Of a DNA stretch of 64,000 bases, positions 19,760-30,571 are shown piece by piece; position 1 is the first letter of the stretch, and every line of letters starts with the position of its first letter. A model generated the notes under the pieces. That model had not been told where the DNA came from. It was given only the letters and a program-made list of their open reading frames with translations, and searched no databases. Origin of the DNA: Amoebophrya sp. A120. Lineage: Eukaryota; Sar; Dinophyceae; Syndiniales; Amoebophryaceae. Both the position numbers and the translations under genes were made by a program. The stretch spans positions 4,641,795 through 4,705,794 of the forward strand of contig CAJINV010000006.1 in the NCBI GenBank assembly GCA_905178155.1, written 5' to 3'.

Positions 19760-22700
19760 ATGAGCAGCATGAAGATGTCTAGCAAGAAATGCAAAATACA
19801 TTGCAGCTCTCGCGCAGCTCTTCTCGGCTACTTCTTAGCGGATAGTCCGCCTCTCAGCAGCGTCTTCTTGGACAAAATTTCTGGGTCTTTCTATTATACT
19901 GCGCACCAGGAATATGGATGTGTCAGAGTTGAAATCGACAAAGTTGAAATAATTTGCCATGCATAAAATGGATCTCAGTTGGAACCCAGTTTCCAAGTGG
20001 CGCATGACAAATTTCGGTGGTCCCTAAATCCAGTTTGTCATGCTGTTTAGGCGAAGAAGAGCGATTTTCTCATGCTACTTTAGCAACTCGAGCTGTAACC
20101 CCAAACAGGCTCACAATCGGCCTCACTTGCCTGCTCTGCAACACACGCGCCTCGGGTCATGCATTTTATGCATTACAAATTATTTCAACTTTGACGATTT
20201 CAAACCTGACGCTTCCATAAGGAAGTCCAAGTCGAAGTAGTCCAAGTCGGTCTGCAACATCGCAGCTTCAACATCGGCGTGGCAGCGGAACTGTTGAACT
20301 TATCCTGTGCAAAAGTATCGTATTCGTATAAAGGCAAGTCTTGCATTACAAATCTTTATCTGAAGGGAAATCCGCATTACAAATTTTCTGTCTCATGCTG
20401 TTTGAGGAAATTTGTAATGCATTTATACGAGTACGATACTCTTGCAGTTCATAAAGCTTGCCTCAGACGATGAAGGTATCAACTGGAAACATGTCTGGGT
20501 CTCCTAGAAGGATGCGAACTTGTCATGCAGATTTTACATGGAGGCCCGTGACGTCTGTGATGTATTTCCCTGGCATCACAGATTTTCTGAGTGCTTCTTA
20601 ATTCCTATTCCGCATGACAAATGGGTTCGTCCCCGCGTAGCAGAAACTGGACTCCTCTTGCTGTTCATGCAATACAGATTTTTCTAGAGTCCAACGTTAG
20701 CATCACAAGTTCCAACTTTCCAGACCCAGACACTTTTGCAATCCATAGAAGGATGCGCGGGACCAAATCGCGGCTGCGGAGATTGAAGGGCCGTGGCGCG
20801 TGGCTCCGGGCATAGGGCTATGAGAATGCATCACTTGTCCCCCTCCCCCTCATTTGTATTGCATGAACAGCAATGCAAGCGTCAGCAAGAATACAGGTTT
20901 TGCATGACAACTTTGGACAGGAGTGCAATGCTATTTGGGCTGTGTCAGAACTTGTCATGCAAACAGTGTCAAGAGCCAAGGCGTAAGTTAGGTATTTTGC
21001 ATGACAAATGAGGGGGAGGCGGGGGGGTTGTGCAACTCTCATAAGGGCAGCAACATCGCAGCTTCAACATCGGCGTCGCGGCGGAACTTCTCGGGGAAAA
21101 AAACCAAAATGAGCAGCAGCAACGACAGCTGGAAATAACCAGGTGGCTCTGGCCGCTCGGCACGACTTCCTTCTGGGACTCCTTTCCTCCGTCGCCGCGG
21201 ACCGCTTCGTCCACAGGAAATAAGGAAAAACACAACACGAGGAACAAGGCGGGCAATAAACAAGAGAAGCCGCCCGCCAGCATGACATCGAGCCCCTCTA
21301 GTAGAAGTAGTTCCACTTCGGTGCAAAGAGCAAGAGCCGTCGAGCAGTCCTCAAAGGGTGGTGCTGATACCAACGAACACCAGAAGTTGGACCAGCAAGA
21401 GAAGTCGGAACAAAGCGAAAGCCAGGATCTTCTGGCACAACTTCCGGATGAAGAAGTACAATTAGGACCGGGGACGAAAAATGTTGGAACTGCGCCGGCT
21501 GTTGACAACATTTCTGACACAACAACTTCGTCGGCCGATGATGTCTCTGAAGATGGAGTTTCGACTTCTTCTCTTTCATCAGCAGGGGCCGCTTCTTCCA
21601 CTTCCTCTCCCAGTACTACAGTCATCACCTCCATCGCGGACGTGCACGGGGATTTTGCCACCACCGTGAAAGCCTTGCAACTTGCGAACATCATCGACGC
21701 AAACCACGACTGGATCGCGGGGACACAGACCTTGGTATGCTGTCGTGCAAGAGTATCGTAAACTCGTGCTAATTGCAGATTTGCATTACAGATCTACGTT
21801 TTCTACTTCAAGTAGGTAAATCCGCATTACAAATTAAGTCTGTAATTCTGAGCCAATTTGTATATGCAATTTATACGTCGTTGTAGTGCGATACTTATTT
21901 TGCAATGGATACTTGGTGCAGAACGGCGATGTTGTCGACCGCGGAAACCACGCACTATGCATTGCAAAGACCCCTGGATGTGGTCTGGAAGGTTGCAAGA
22001 ACTTGTGATGCTGTTTGTAGATTCTAGAAAAACTGGTATTGCTTGACCAGCAAGAGGAGCCACGTTCTTTGTGCTACGCGGGGACGTCGAGGGTATTTCT
22101 CATGCGGAACAGGCATGCTCAGGAAGGGTTCGAAAAAACTGTGACGGTAGGGCATACATCACAGACACTCATGGATCACGCATGACATGCCTGGAAATCT
22201 TCCAGACCCAGACATGTTTGCATTTGATACGCGCGCGAGATCTACGATTTACTTTTCAAGTTGCAGGACCAGGCCGCTGCCGCTGGCGGGAAGGTGGTGT
22301 TGATTCTGGGAAACCACGAGCAGATGCGCATGCAGGGAATCCTGAAGTACCAGGGCCGGCACGAATCCAGTTGGGCGGCACAAGAAGAGAACAAGAGCCC
22401 GGAAGCTGGAGAACAAGAAGTAGATGCGCCGGGTGCGGCACGACCTGTGAACAAGATTCTGTCCGCAAAGGAAAATGCTCTGGCGGGCGAAAAAGCCTGG
22501 GCACCGGGGGGCTGGCTACATTCCGAAATCGAACGAAGATTTACGGCGATGGCAGTCGTTGGAAAGTCTCTCTACCTGCACGCGAGCTTGCAGAAGGTGT
22601 TTTTGGAAGAGCTGAACTACTTTGCGAGAGAAGTTGTAGTGGCTGAAAGGAGAAGAGCTCGACAAGAATCTTCAGAAGTGGGTGGGCTCCCCTATGACCT

Positions 22701-25211
22701 GCTCAGATATTACAATCTCAAACGTTACATATAGAATCTGGGTTTCGTGTTGCATAATAAGCATGACAGACTCGCAGAGCGTTCCACTTTCTGCAATACA
22801 AATTTCGCCGGATTGTAGTGAGGTTTGGGACTCTGGAACTTGTCATGCGCAATCCTGTGAGAGTGGGCTAGGACATGCGCTCTTGCATCACAGATCTCCA
22901 TATTCTATTAAAACGTTTGAGATTGTAACAGCTGAGCAGGTTATATCCCCCTGCCTGGGGACCAGGACGATGAGAGCGAGGACTCAGTATGAAAGCCCCA
23001 GGTTGGAAATCCTCAGAGTGGAAATAGTTTGTGATGCAGGAGAGCACTCCAGTTGAAGCGCCACTTCTAGGCGGCGCATGACAAATTTACCGGGCACTCA
23101 AAGTAGCATGCCTGTCATGCTGGTTAACGCAAAGGGGTGCCTTTCTCTCGTGCTAAGCAGCACTCCAATTCTTAACCCGTAGCAGGACGATGGTCGGCTT
23201 CCATTGCGTCCTCTGCAATACAGCCTTTGCGTCGCATTTCATCATGCATCACAAATTATTTCCACGTTGAGGGTTTCCATTCTGAGGCTTTCATACTCAG
23301 ACGAAGATTCAGATTCCCTCTACTCTTACCCCGGTGATTCTGAAGACCTTCCCTTGCCGCTCTCTCCCAACCTGCGAGAGAAGGTGATCCAACTATTCAA
23401 CGAAAACACGTTCAAGGCGCTCCGGTACGAAAACGACGACGACGGGGAGAACTACTTCTGGGTCGACAGCAAGCGGTCCGTCTTCTGTATGCAAGAAAAA
23501 AACTGTGTATAGTGTAAATCTGTGTTGCAGGGGATGAAAGACACTTACACTTGTCATGCTGGACATGCGTCAGAGGTTTGCAGCTTCGTACGTGTTTTCA
23601 CGTACTAGCTGCGCATGCGAGATTTTCTCTTTCATGCAGTAGAGCACATTTGTGATGCTGTTCCTCCACGAATAAAGTTACACTTACACACTTTTTTGCT
23701 TGGATATTCTGGTCGCGCGATTACGCAGCAGAATGTGACTACGGGAGTCTCAGGATCGAAATCGTCAAAGTTGAAATGGTTTGTCATGCATAAAGCCGAT
23801 ACCAGTTGGAAGCCCACTTATCAAGCGGCGCGCCGCAAATTTTCGGAGCTGCACCGGGATCCAATTTGTCATGCTGTTTGGACAAAGAAGACTGCTTTTG
23901 TCATGCTCCTTTAGGAGCTCTATCCCAAATAACCCTAAGTAGGCTCACAACCTGCCTCACTTGCCATCCCGGCAAGACAGGCAATTCATGCCTTGCATTC
24001 TATGCCTGACAAATCATTTCAACTTTGTCGATTTCAAACCTGACGCTTCCATAGTGACCTGATGGGGGAAATTGCGGAGTTTTTCGGGGTCAAGCGGATT
24101 ATTGGAGGCCACACGATTCAGAAAGACGGGCTGATTATGCATTGCAAAAGTATCGTACTCGTATAAATGCATTGCAAATTTCCTCCGCATGAGAAAAAAA
24201 ATTGTAATGCGGATTTACCTTGAAGAACAAGCTTTGTAATGCGTGGGCATGCTTGCAATTACTACGAGTGCGATACTTTTGCACAGGATACTGATTACGT
24301 CGAAATGCGACGGACAGATCATCCTTGCGGACACGGCTTTGTCGAGTGCGTACTGGAACGCGTACCCCCGCGGGCAACTTTCTTTGATTCGAATCACGGC
24401 AGAGGATGGGGAAGAGAAAACCATGGATTTTCTTTACGAAGATCCAACCAATCGGGATAAATCACTTTTAGCGGTGCCGCAGACCGTTGATATTGCGGTT
24501 AATATGCCAGCACGAGGACGACCGGAGGTAAAAATTATCGACGTGCCTGAAGACGAGATGGAGGACTCAGAGGTATCAGATGATGATTCCAGTGAAGAAG
24601 ATGACGATGATCTAGACGAGGACGTGGAGGACGAGGAGCTGCTGCTACCTCCCGGTACAGCTACTAGCCCAAGGCCAAGTCGTGAACTACAACAGGAAAA
24701 AATAAACCACGAACCGTCTAAAACCAAGCACTTTCCTCGGGCTGTTCTACTTGAGCATGCTTCTACTTCACCTCGTCCTGGAGCTGCTGCCGGCACGAAA
24801 CACGCGAAGGCACGAAATGCGCAACCACGTATCGCAAGAGCTTCCAACGTCTTGCCACTGGGGCTGGGGGCCATGAAGATAAAGCCATCTTCTCCCAAGA
24901 AACCTTCACCCACGAAGATGAAAACACCACGCAAGGACCACCTCTCCTTGAAAAAAAAGGAGCAGGATCCCCGAATCAGTAGAGAGGAGCAGGTACGCGA
25001 AGGAGTGCCGAAGAAGGTTCATCAACCAGTTGTACCAGCACCTCTACTGCTCCCTCGGAGGCCGAGTCTTGATTTTTCCGAAGACAAAAAGCACCCGGGC
25101 CGCCGTGGTCTGAGAAATTATGTGGACAAAGGCCGTAGACAAGAACGTGAACGGGGCTCCGGGTTGCGGAAGAACGGCGGAGCAGTGCTGTCTTCTACAG
25201 AAGGTGAATGA
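19760..25211 (+). CDS. Shewanella-like protein phosphatase SLP-1 (12 exons, all introns introners)
   Basis: Exons 19760-19912, 20225-20300, 20459-20476, 20753-20818, 21049-21735, 21917-21955, 22235-22692, 22951-22987, 23301-23487, 23712-23739, 24059-24135, 24296-25211; 2742 nt, 913 residues. Metallophosphatase motifs in order: SIADVHGDF (about residue 300), GDVVDRGNH (336), LGNHEQMR (370), SLYLHAS, and GGHTIQKDG near 600. The GD-HG / GD-VDRG / GNHE set and the ADxHGD start fit the bacterial-type Shelphs, known in plants and apicomplexans as Ser/Thr- or Tyr-type phosphatases. The N-terminal 300 residues are Ser-rich, and the C-terminal 300 carry an acidic run (SEEDDDDLDEDVEDEE) and a basic tail; neither is part of the fold. 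The ATG at 19760 is chosen because the duplicated upstream copy keeps the same MKMSS start. The peptide QHRSFNIGVAAELL occurs twice (exons 2 and 5). Signal or membrane segments are not clear. Confidence 0.9.
19913..20219. mobile_element. Introner IE-A (forward loop)
   Basis: 307 bp, TSD AGGAA. Near-identical to the 16024 copy over its whole length. Removal gives TAHQEVQVEVVQVG. Confidence 0.93.
20301..20453. mobile_element. Introner IE-D
   Basis: 153 bp, TSD GAACT/AAGCT (two mismatches). Removal leads into an 18-bp exon, LPQTMK. Confidence 0.8.
20477..20747. mobile_element. Introner IE-B
   Basis: 271 bp, TSD GAAGG. Removal gives QTMKDARDQIAAAE. Confidence 0.9.
20819..21043. mobile_element. 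Introner IE-C, subtype 1
   Basis: 225 bp, TSD AGGGC. Core CCCCCTCCCCCTCATTTG and its inverse. Removal gives VAPGIGQQHRSFNI. Confidence 0.9.
21736..21911. mobile_element. Introner IE-D
   Basis: 176 bp, TSD CTTGG. Removal gives TQTLVQNGDVVDRG, matching FVQTGDIVDRG and FIQTGDIVDRG in the paralogs. Confidence 0.93.
21956..22229. mobile_element. Introner IE-B
   Basis: 274 bp, TSD CGCAC/CGCGC. Removal gives VDRGNHAREIYDLLF, matching SLP-2 residue for residue. Confidence 0.92.
22693..22945. mobile_element. Introner IE-E
   Basis: 253 bp, TSD TCCCC. Ends TATGACCTGCTCAG and CTGAGCAGGTTATA. Removal gives VGGLPLPGDQDDE. Confidence 0.92.
22988..23295. mobile_element. Introner IE-G
   Basis: 308 bp, TSD CTCAG. 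Ends TATGAAAG and CTTTCATA. Removal gives DESEDSDEDSDSL. Confidence 0.93.
23488..23706. mobile_element. Introner IE-F
   Basis: 219 bp, TSD TTCTG. Removal gives KRSVFWSRDYAAEC, matching DSVFWDRDYDAEC of SLP-2. Confidence 0.93.
23740..24053. mobile_element. Introner IE-A (forward loop)
   Basis: 314 bp, TSD GTGAC. Starts TACGGGAGTCTCAGGATCG. Removal gives AAECDLMGEIAEFFG. Confidence 0.92.
24136..24290. mobile_element. Introner IE-D
   Basis: 155 bp, TSD CTGAT. Removal gives QKDGLITSKCDGQII. Confidence 0.92.
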
Positions 25212-26495
25212 TCTACAACTTCGTGTAGTGGTCGCATCTGCATCAAAGAGAAAGAACAACAGCAGCCACGACTCGTAAAGTTGGAACTGGTGGGGGATAA
25301 ATTTTTGGTAGACTCAGAATCATGGAGTGAAGGTGCAGCTACTAGACGAGAGGGAAAAATCTTGTGAAAAATTTGTCATAGCGTAGAAGTAGTAAGTTGC
25401 TTTTCTTACTATTTCGACATGTCTAATTCTGAAGTTGCTGTTGCTCATCGCCACTTATATTTTTTGCTTACTTACATTGTGATTTTCATTTTTCTGCATA
25501 AATTTCTTTTTCTAGTGCTTCATCTCTTTCTACAAGCTGACGGATCAAAAAGGAAACTTTTTCGTATCCGCAGCGGAAAAATAAAACAATATGGACAACT
25601 GACACTGAGTTGTGTTAGTCTTAGTTCTCTTATTTTTGCCTTCACCTACACGACGAACTGTGTTTCGTGGTACATTCATGTTGACCTACACGGTTTTTCA
25701 GTAATACTTATCTTTGTACACATTGACATTTGTTGACATTTCTAAATTTTGAGCAATGACGATTTTTTCTCATCGGAAGAAAAAGAAATCAGACTACTGT
25801 AGATGCAAAGTAATATACGCGAACGCCATGTTGAGTTCGAGTTGGTAATAAAACCAGGATCACATCTTGATCGCAGATGAAGAACCCGATAAAACAAAAC
25901 AGAAGACAAACAACTCCAAGTAGCCGATGATGAATTCGAGTTGGCAGTAAGACAGTGAAGATGTTTTGATCGCAAAAAAGCACGTAGTTCTAACTAAAGT
26001 ACACGACCACACGACTCATGAGCAGGTTTAAATTCACCAGCACATCCGTGCAAAAGTGGAAAACGGCTTGGTCGGGCCGTGGTTTTCAATCGAAAACGTA
26101 GTTTTGTTCTGTCCACCGATCTCTTCTACTTAAATAAGAACATGAACAATTATCCGCCACTTGCACTTTCGCACATGTCGTGTATATTAACTTCAGGCTT
26201 TTCCCTTTTTTTCTGGATAGGAAGAAAAGTAAAAATTCTATAGATCACACCACATACTTCTGTCTCATTGATTTTCATATCTCACTGAAAATAAGTTTAT
26301 TATTATTTCGCTTTCGGTTTCAAAAGTACTACCCTGTACTACTTCTAATTATCCGCCTAAAAAAAAAAAATATAATTATCCAATTCCAAACCTTATACTT
26401 TCGCCCCCGCCACTGTGGAGGCCCTGATAAATCAATTTGCCCCGACGAAATTCTCACGAGTACTAGTTCCACTCTGAAATATTGGACCTGAAATC
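25212..26495. other. Intergenic, AT-rich
   Basis: About 1.3 kb with poly-T and poly-A runs and no convincing gene. A short direct repeat, AATTCGAGTTGGCAGTAA and a related copy near 25832, followed by TTGATCGCA, occurs twice about 100 bp apart. Confidence 0.5.
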
Positions 26496-27873
26496 ATGTC
26501 TTCTCTGACGTCCAGCACAGGCGCCGCTCCGATCGAGCTGGTGGACCGTGTTGATCGTTGTCGGGAGATTGTGGACAGTTTTTTTGCCAACCAAATCACG
26601 GAGATTGCCGTGGACATGGAGGGTGTAAACCACGGACGGAACGGCAGGCTGAGCGTGATTCAGGTTTTTGTGGATCAGAAAAACGGAGTGGAGAAAAAGG
26701 TCTACCTGTTCGACATCACCGTGATGCAAAGCGAGGCGTTCGAGCACGGGAAATTGAAACAGCTTTTCGAATCGAAGCAGATCCTCAAGGTCCTCTTCGA
26801 TATCCGCGTATCAAATGCAAATCTATCGATGATCTGGGAGGTTCTTCGGAAATAACTTGTGAGGCTCAACAACATGATTGGCGAATCAAAATCATGAGGC
26901 CGGTACACTAAATTGACGGGCCAAGAAGAACATGGCAAGTTTCTGAGCTATGCTAGTACGACGTGTTAGCTATTCATCATCTCAATGACAGCAACAGCTG
27001 CCCATTGCCCTTCTGCATGACAGAATGAGCAATGTCATGCGTGGCAGACAGGAGAATCATGCACATGCCAGCCCCGGAGCACAACAAGCCTTGCATTCTT
27101 CCAGAGGTCCCAGCCATGTTTGCAATGCATACCGCGGTGACGCCGACGCGCTGTGGCACTTGTTCAAAGTGAAGTACGACCACGCCTATGACATCCAGGT
27201 TCTGTACCTATGAAAGTCGTGCACAACTACAACTTCCCCACCCCCCTTGTTTTAGAAGAGCATGATGTCTGTTGATGAGCAGCAGCAATACTAGTTGCAA
27301 CCACTAGCAGAATCAGAATGAAATGTGACTTCCGCATGATTTTGCACGGATTGTAGTGCTGTTCGCGGTATTGTTCCAAAATTTGCCATGCAGACGACAG
27401 TGCTTCCAGATCCAGTAAAGATATGGATGTTTTAGGATTTTGCATTCTACAGAAGACGAAAGAGAGCAGGGGGACTTCTACGAGGGAGTGGTTCTTGTAC
27501 ACTGTCATAGCACACCTTCAAGTTTCAGGAAACCTCCGACGGCTATCTCAAGGGGTTCGCGAAGGTGCAGGATGCTTTTTCCGGACTGAGCTACGCCGAC
27601 AAGCTGCGGCTGAAGAAGGTGAAAGACGAAGGGGTGGCGTTGTTCGGCGACGGCAAAAGCGAGATCTGGGAAAAACGGCCCCTGCCCGCAGCGTTGGTGA
27701 ACTACTGCGCAGCAGATGTCGAGTACCTGTTGCGCATGAAGCAGGCCTGGGATCCGACCTGCGCCGAGAAATACACGGCGACAGTGAAGTCGGTGACGCA
27801 GTCTCGTCGGGAAAATTTTGTGGGCGCGCGGATTCCAGTGGAAGGGCGGAACAAGGCCAAGCGGGATGTTTAG
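26496..27873 (+). CDS. DEDDy-type 3'-5' exonuclease (EXD/egalitarian-like)
   Basis: Exons 26496-26808, 27137-27208 and 27515-27873 join to 744 nt, 247 residues. Motif I is AVDMEG (D-x-E, about residue 40), then KVLFDIRGDADALWHLF (motif II region, about 100-115), YDIQVLY (about 120), and YCAADVEYLLRM (Y-x3-D, about 191-202), which supplies the tyrosine of the DEDDy class. This family includes RNase D, WRN and EXD-type nucleases that remove nucleotides from RNA or DNA 3' ends using two metal ions. The length is close to a bare exonuclease domain plus a short tail. The frame runs on after the TAG at 27871-27873 for 49 sense codons with an Asp/Tyr-rich tail to TGA 28021-28023, so the true C terminus may be later (see findings). 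Confidence 0.85.
26809..27131. mobile_element. Introner IE-B
   Basis: 323 bp, the longest B copy, TSD CCGCG. Removal gives LFDIRGDADALWHL within exonuclease motif II. Confidence 0.92.
27209..27509. mobile_element. Introner IE-C, subtype 1
   Basis: 301 bp, TSD GTACC/GCACA (two mismatches). Starts TATGAAAGTCGTGCACAAC and ends GTACACTGTCATA. Removal gives QVLYPFKFQETSDG. Confidence 0.82.
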
Positions 27874-28023
27874 TTTCACGGGTTTGGGGTGCAGCCTCGG
27901 GCCCGGCGGGGCATGTCGGATGACTACGATTACTTGGATGTGGAGCCGCGGTACGATGATGGACGCGATTACTTCGATGCAGATTACGACGATTACTTGG
28001 ATCGGCTCTTTGACTCATTATGA
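27874..28023 (+). other. In-frame coding-like tail after the exonuclease stop
   Basis: 49 sense codons in the same frame as the exonuclease follow its TAG, including MSDDYDYLDVEPRYDDG and DYFDADYDDYLDRLF, then TGA. The strong Asp/Tyr bias is unlike UTR sequence. Confidence 0.55.
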
Positions 28024-29047
28024 TTTTGAGTTGTAGATTCTAAAAGAAATCATGAAACTTTACAACTCAAGGAAGATTTTCGTCTGCGTTTCGTTCTTCG
28101 CTTGTTCTTCCACGAAGAGCCTCACTCTCACTCCCAAGACGCATGCGATGATCCAGCAGACCTCATTCACGTATACCATAAACTGTACGGACTTTTTTGC
28201 GTTATATATACACGCCAATTTTTATTGATATACAACTAGACATGCAAAGACGTCCTTGTCGATACCACTCTAGATGAACCAAACCCCATTCGCGCTAGGC
28301 TCCCGAAAGAATGAAGAACGCGCTAGAAAAAACAAAAGCTTGTATATTTTCCCCATCCATCATCAGAAACCTGTTCTCGCGTAGTTGCCATTGATGATAC
28401 ATCACTGCCCATCAAACTACATTTTCAAGTGTATGATTTTCTGTAGCGCAATATTAAAAAGACATGTGGATGAAAGCGAGGAAGGAAGAACCTGATCTCG
28501 ACTCTGATGAATCGCCGAAGAAGACCGAGAAAAAAAGTTGTATTTTGCGTCTTTCTAAAATTCCATTTCTAGCTAGTGTACGCACACCCACACTGTGGCA
28601 TCGTACCGTCGCGATTTCTCATCGTCCTGCAAGCATTAGATCGTTCCGCTCAATACCATCGTCCTCCTCCTTGTGGCTGAATCGATGTTTTTCGTGTAGT
28701 ATACAAGGAACTTCAACTTTCTTTCACCCTCGTCCACCAGTGCAATTGCATGTATTGTTACTCTTTTTTTCAGTCATCTGGGAGTACGTAGAACGGTCGT
28801 GTTTACTGATTTTTCGCTACTTTGTTCGTCCTCTCATCTTGTTGTGTTTTTGGAGAAATCACTTTGCGTTTCCCTTAAGACGACAAACGTACACAAAGGA
28901 TTTGCAATTGTCGCTACCCAAATCATTTTCACAGGCACATTTCGTGATCCAAAGAAATACTCACACTCAAGCCAAGAGCCCCCAGAACTAGAAGTTTTAG
29001 GTTTTCTCCTTTGTCAGCTTGAGAATACGATCTCGAGCGAGAGCCAG
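28024..29047. other. Intergenic or 5' leader of SLP-2
   Basis: AT-rich. An ATG at 28464 opens a 24-codon charged stretch (MWMKARKEEPDLDSDESPKK) followed by a GT, and a pyrimidine-rich CAG acceptor lies at 29014-29025 just upstream of the SLP-2 start, so a 5' exon and a canonical intron are possible but unproven. Confidence 0.4.
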
Positions 29048-30571
29048 ATGAAGGGCGGTTCCTTTGAACCTCCTCGGAAGCAGCTACGAAACACTAGTTC
29101 CCGCTGGAGCCGCCAGGCCAAAGACGTTCTGCTCTTCTTGGCCGCCACCGGAGGACAGACGAAGTGTGGCAGCGGCCTTTTCTGTAGTTGCGCAGCCCTC
29201 GACCGACGTGCTGCAGGGGCGGGTCCTGAACTACATTTGCAAAGCGACAGGTGGAAGACAACACAACTCTTGCGGGGTGAGAATTATATCGATACGGATG
29301 AACCACAAAAAATTGAACTCACCGCGGTTCTTCATCTTCACGATGACCAAGATGCAGCTAGCGCAGCACCTACGCCGGAGGAACAACGAGAAGTTCTTTT
29401 TGCCCCTTCTGTGGTTTCAGCGACGGAGAACTCCATTGTGACGTCCATCGCCGACCTGCACGGCGATTACGAGAACACAGTCCGTGCGTTGAAGCTCGCA
29501 AACCTTGTGGACGACAACCTGGATTGGGCGGCGGGGAACCAAACCTTTGTGCAAACCGGGGACATTGTCGATCGGGGAAACCACGCACGGGAGATCTACG
29601 ACCTGCTATTCAAACTGCAGGACCAAGCGGCCCTGGCCGGCGGGAAGGTGATTTTACTGATCGGGAACCATGAGCAGATGCGCCTGGAGGGCGATGACCG
29701 TTACGTTGGGCCGGAAGAGACTTCCTGGGTTGAGGACTTGGAATTTCATGATCTACTTCCGGAAAAAATGGAAGATGGAAATCTTTACGATGGTGACGTG
29801 CATAACTCCCACTCAGAGTTCGTATCCCTCCGCACGACCACTACACCCAGTACCCCGACCGAAATCGCTTCGGAGGCGTGGGGCTCCGGCACGGCTAGAA
29901 ACGGCAAAAAGTACAATACTCCAGGCTGGATCCACACGGAAATCAACAAACGCTTCCAGACCATGGCGGTGGTGGGAAACAGCCTCTACCTGCACGCGAG
30001 CATGCACCCTTCTCAATTAGAAGGCCTTAAAGGATTCGCAGCGGGGTTTTTGGCCTCGACCGAAGAGGGCGAAGTTCGATTTGGAAATTATAGCGGGGTT
30101 TTTACGCCGCACCAGAAACGAGCCCTGCTGTTAGAATTGTTATTTGACTGGCACCGTGCCAATGTGTTCGACGCCATTCAAAGCCCAGAACAACAATCCC
30201 CTTCTGGGCGGTTATCGGAATCCGAATGGACAGCGCAGTACGATTTTTTTTGCGGAGACGATTCTGTTTTCTGGGACCGGGACTACGACGCCGAATGCGG
30301 TGCGATAGAGGACATTTTGTCGTTTTTCCACGTAAAACGCATCATCTCCGGGCACACGGCGCAGGAAGACGGACGGATCACTACGACTTGCAAGGGCAGA
30401 AAAATTCTCGCCGACACGGCTATTTCCGAGGCGTATCGCGAGGACTACCCGGAGGGGAGAGTGTCGGCTTTGCAGGTAGTGGTTGACGCTAAAACGGGGC
30501 TGGAGCAAGTGAAGGCGTTATACCTGGATGAAAAAGAACAAGGCGTGAAGGTGGAAGTTTTGCCGACGTGA
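29048..30571 (+). CDS. Shewanella-like protein phosphatase SLP-2, intronless
   Basis: One uninterrupted frame of 507 residues from ATG 29048 to TGA 30571. Motifs: SIADLHGDYENTVRALKLA (about residue 133), QTGDIVDRGNHAREIYDLL (170), LIGNHEQMR (205), SLYLHASMH (315) and ISGHTAQEDG (434), the full metallophosphatase set of the Shelphs family. The domain fills nearly the whole protein, unlike SLP-1, which has long tails. There is not one introner in the domain, although SLP-1 has seven and SLP-3 five in the corresponding stretch. The frame is open upstream to about 28775, so the start is not certain; a further 5' exon is possible. No clear signal peptide. Confidence 0.9.
   Translation: MKGGSFEPPRKQLRNTSSRWSRQAKDVLLFLAATGGQTKCGSGLFCSCAALDRRAAGAGPELHLQSDRWKTTQLLRGENYIDTDEPQKIELTAVLHLHDDQDAASAAPTPEEQREVLFAPSVVSATENSIVTSIADLHGDYENTVRALKLANLVDDNLDWAAGNQTFVQTGDIVDRGNHAREIYDLLFKLQDQAALAGGKVILLIGNHEQMRLEGDDRYVGPEETSWVEDLEFHDLLPEKMEDGNLYDGDVHNSHSEFVSLRTTTTPSTPTEIASEAWGSGTARNGKKYNTPGWIHTEINKRFQTMAVVGNSLYLHASMHPSQLEGLKGFAAGFLASTEEGEVRFGNYSGVFTPHQKRALLLELLFDWHRANVFDAIQSPEQQSPSGRLSESEWTAQYDFFCGDDSVFWDRDYDAECGAIEDILSFFHVKRIISGHTAQEDGRITTTCKGRKILADTAISEAYREDYPEGRVSALQVVVDAKTGLEQVKALYLDEKEQGVKVEVLPT

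Noticed and set aside
20969-21694. 241-residue ORF on the minus strand
   Set aside because: Antisense of the SLP-1 Ser-rich exon and part of an introner; composition mirrors the + strand repeat codons.
24434-24934. 166-residue minus ORF
   Set aside because: Antisense of the acidic and Ser-rich C terminus of SLP-1.
25419-25736. 105-residue hydrophobic + ORF
   Set aside because: Arises from a T-rich tract; no start context, no homology pattern, intergenic composition.
28464-28991. 175-residue + ORF upstream of SLP-2
   Set aside because: Only the first 24 codons look protein-like; the rest is T-rich and includes a likely acceptor site. Kept only as a possible 5' exon.
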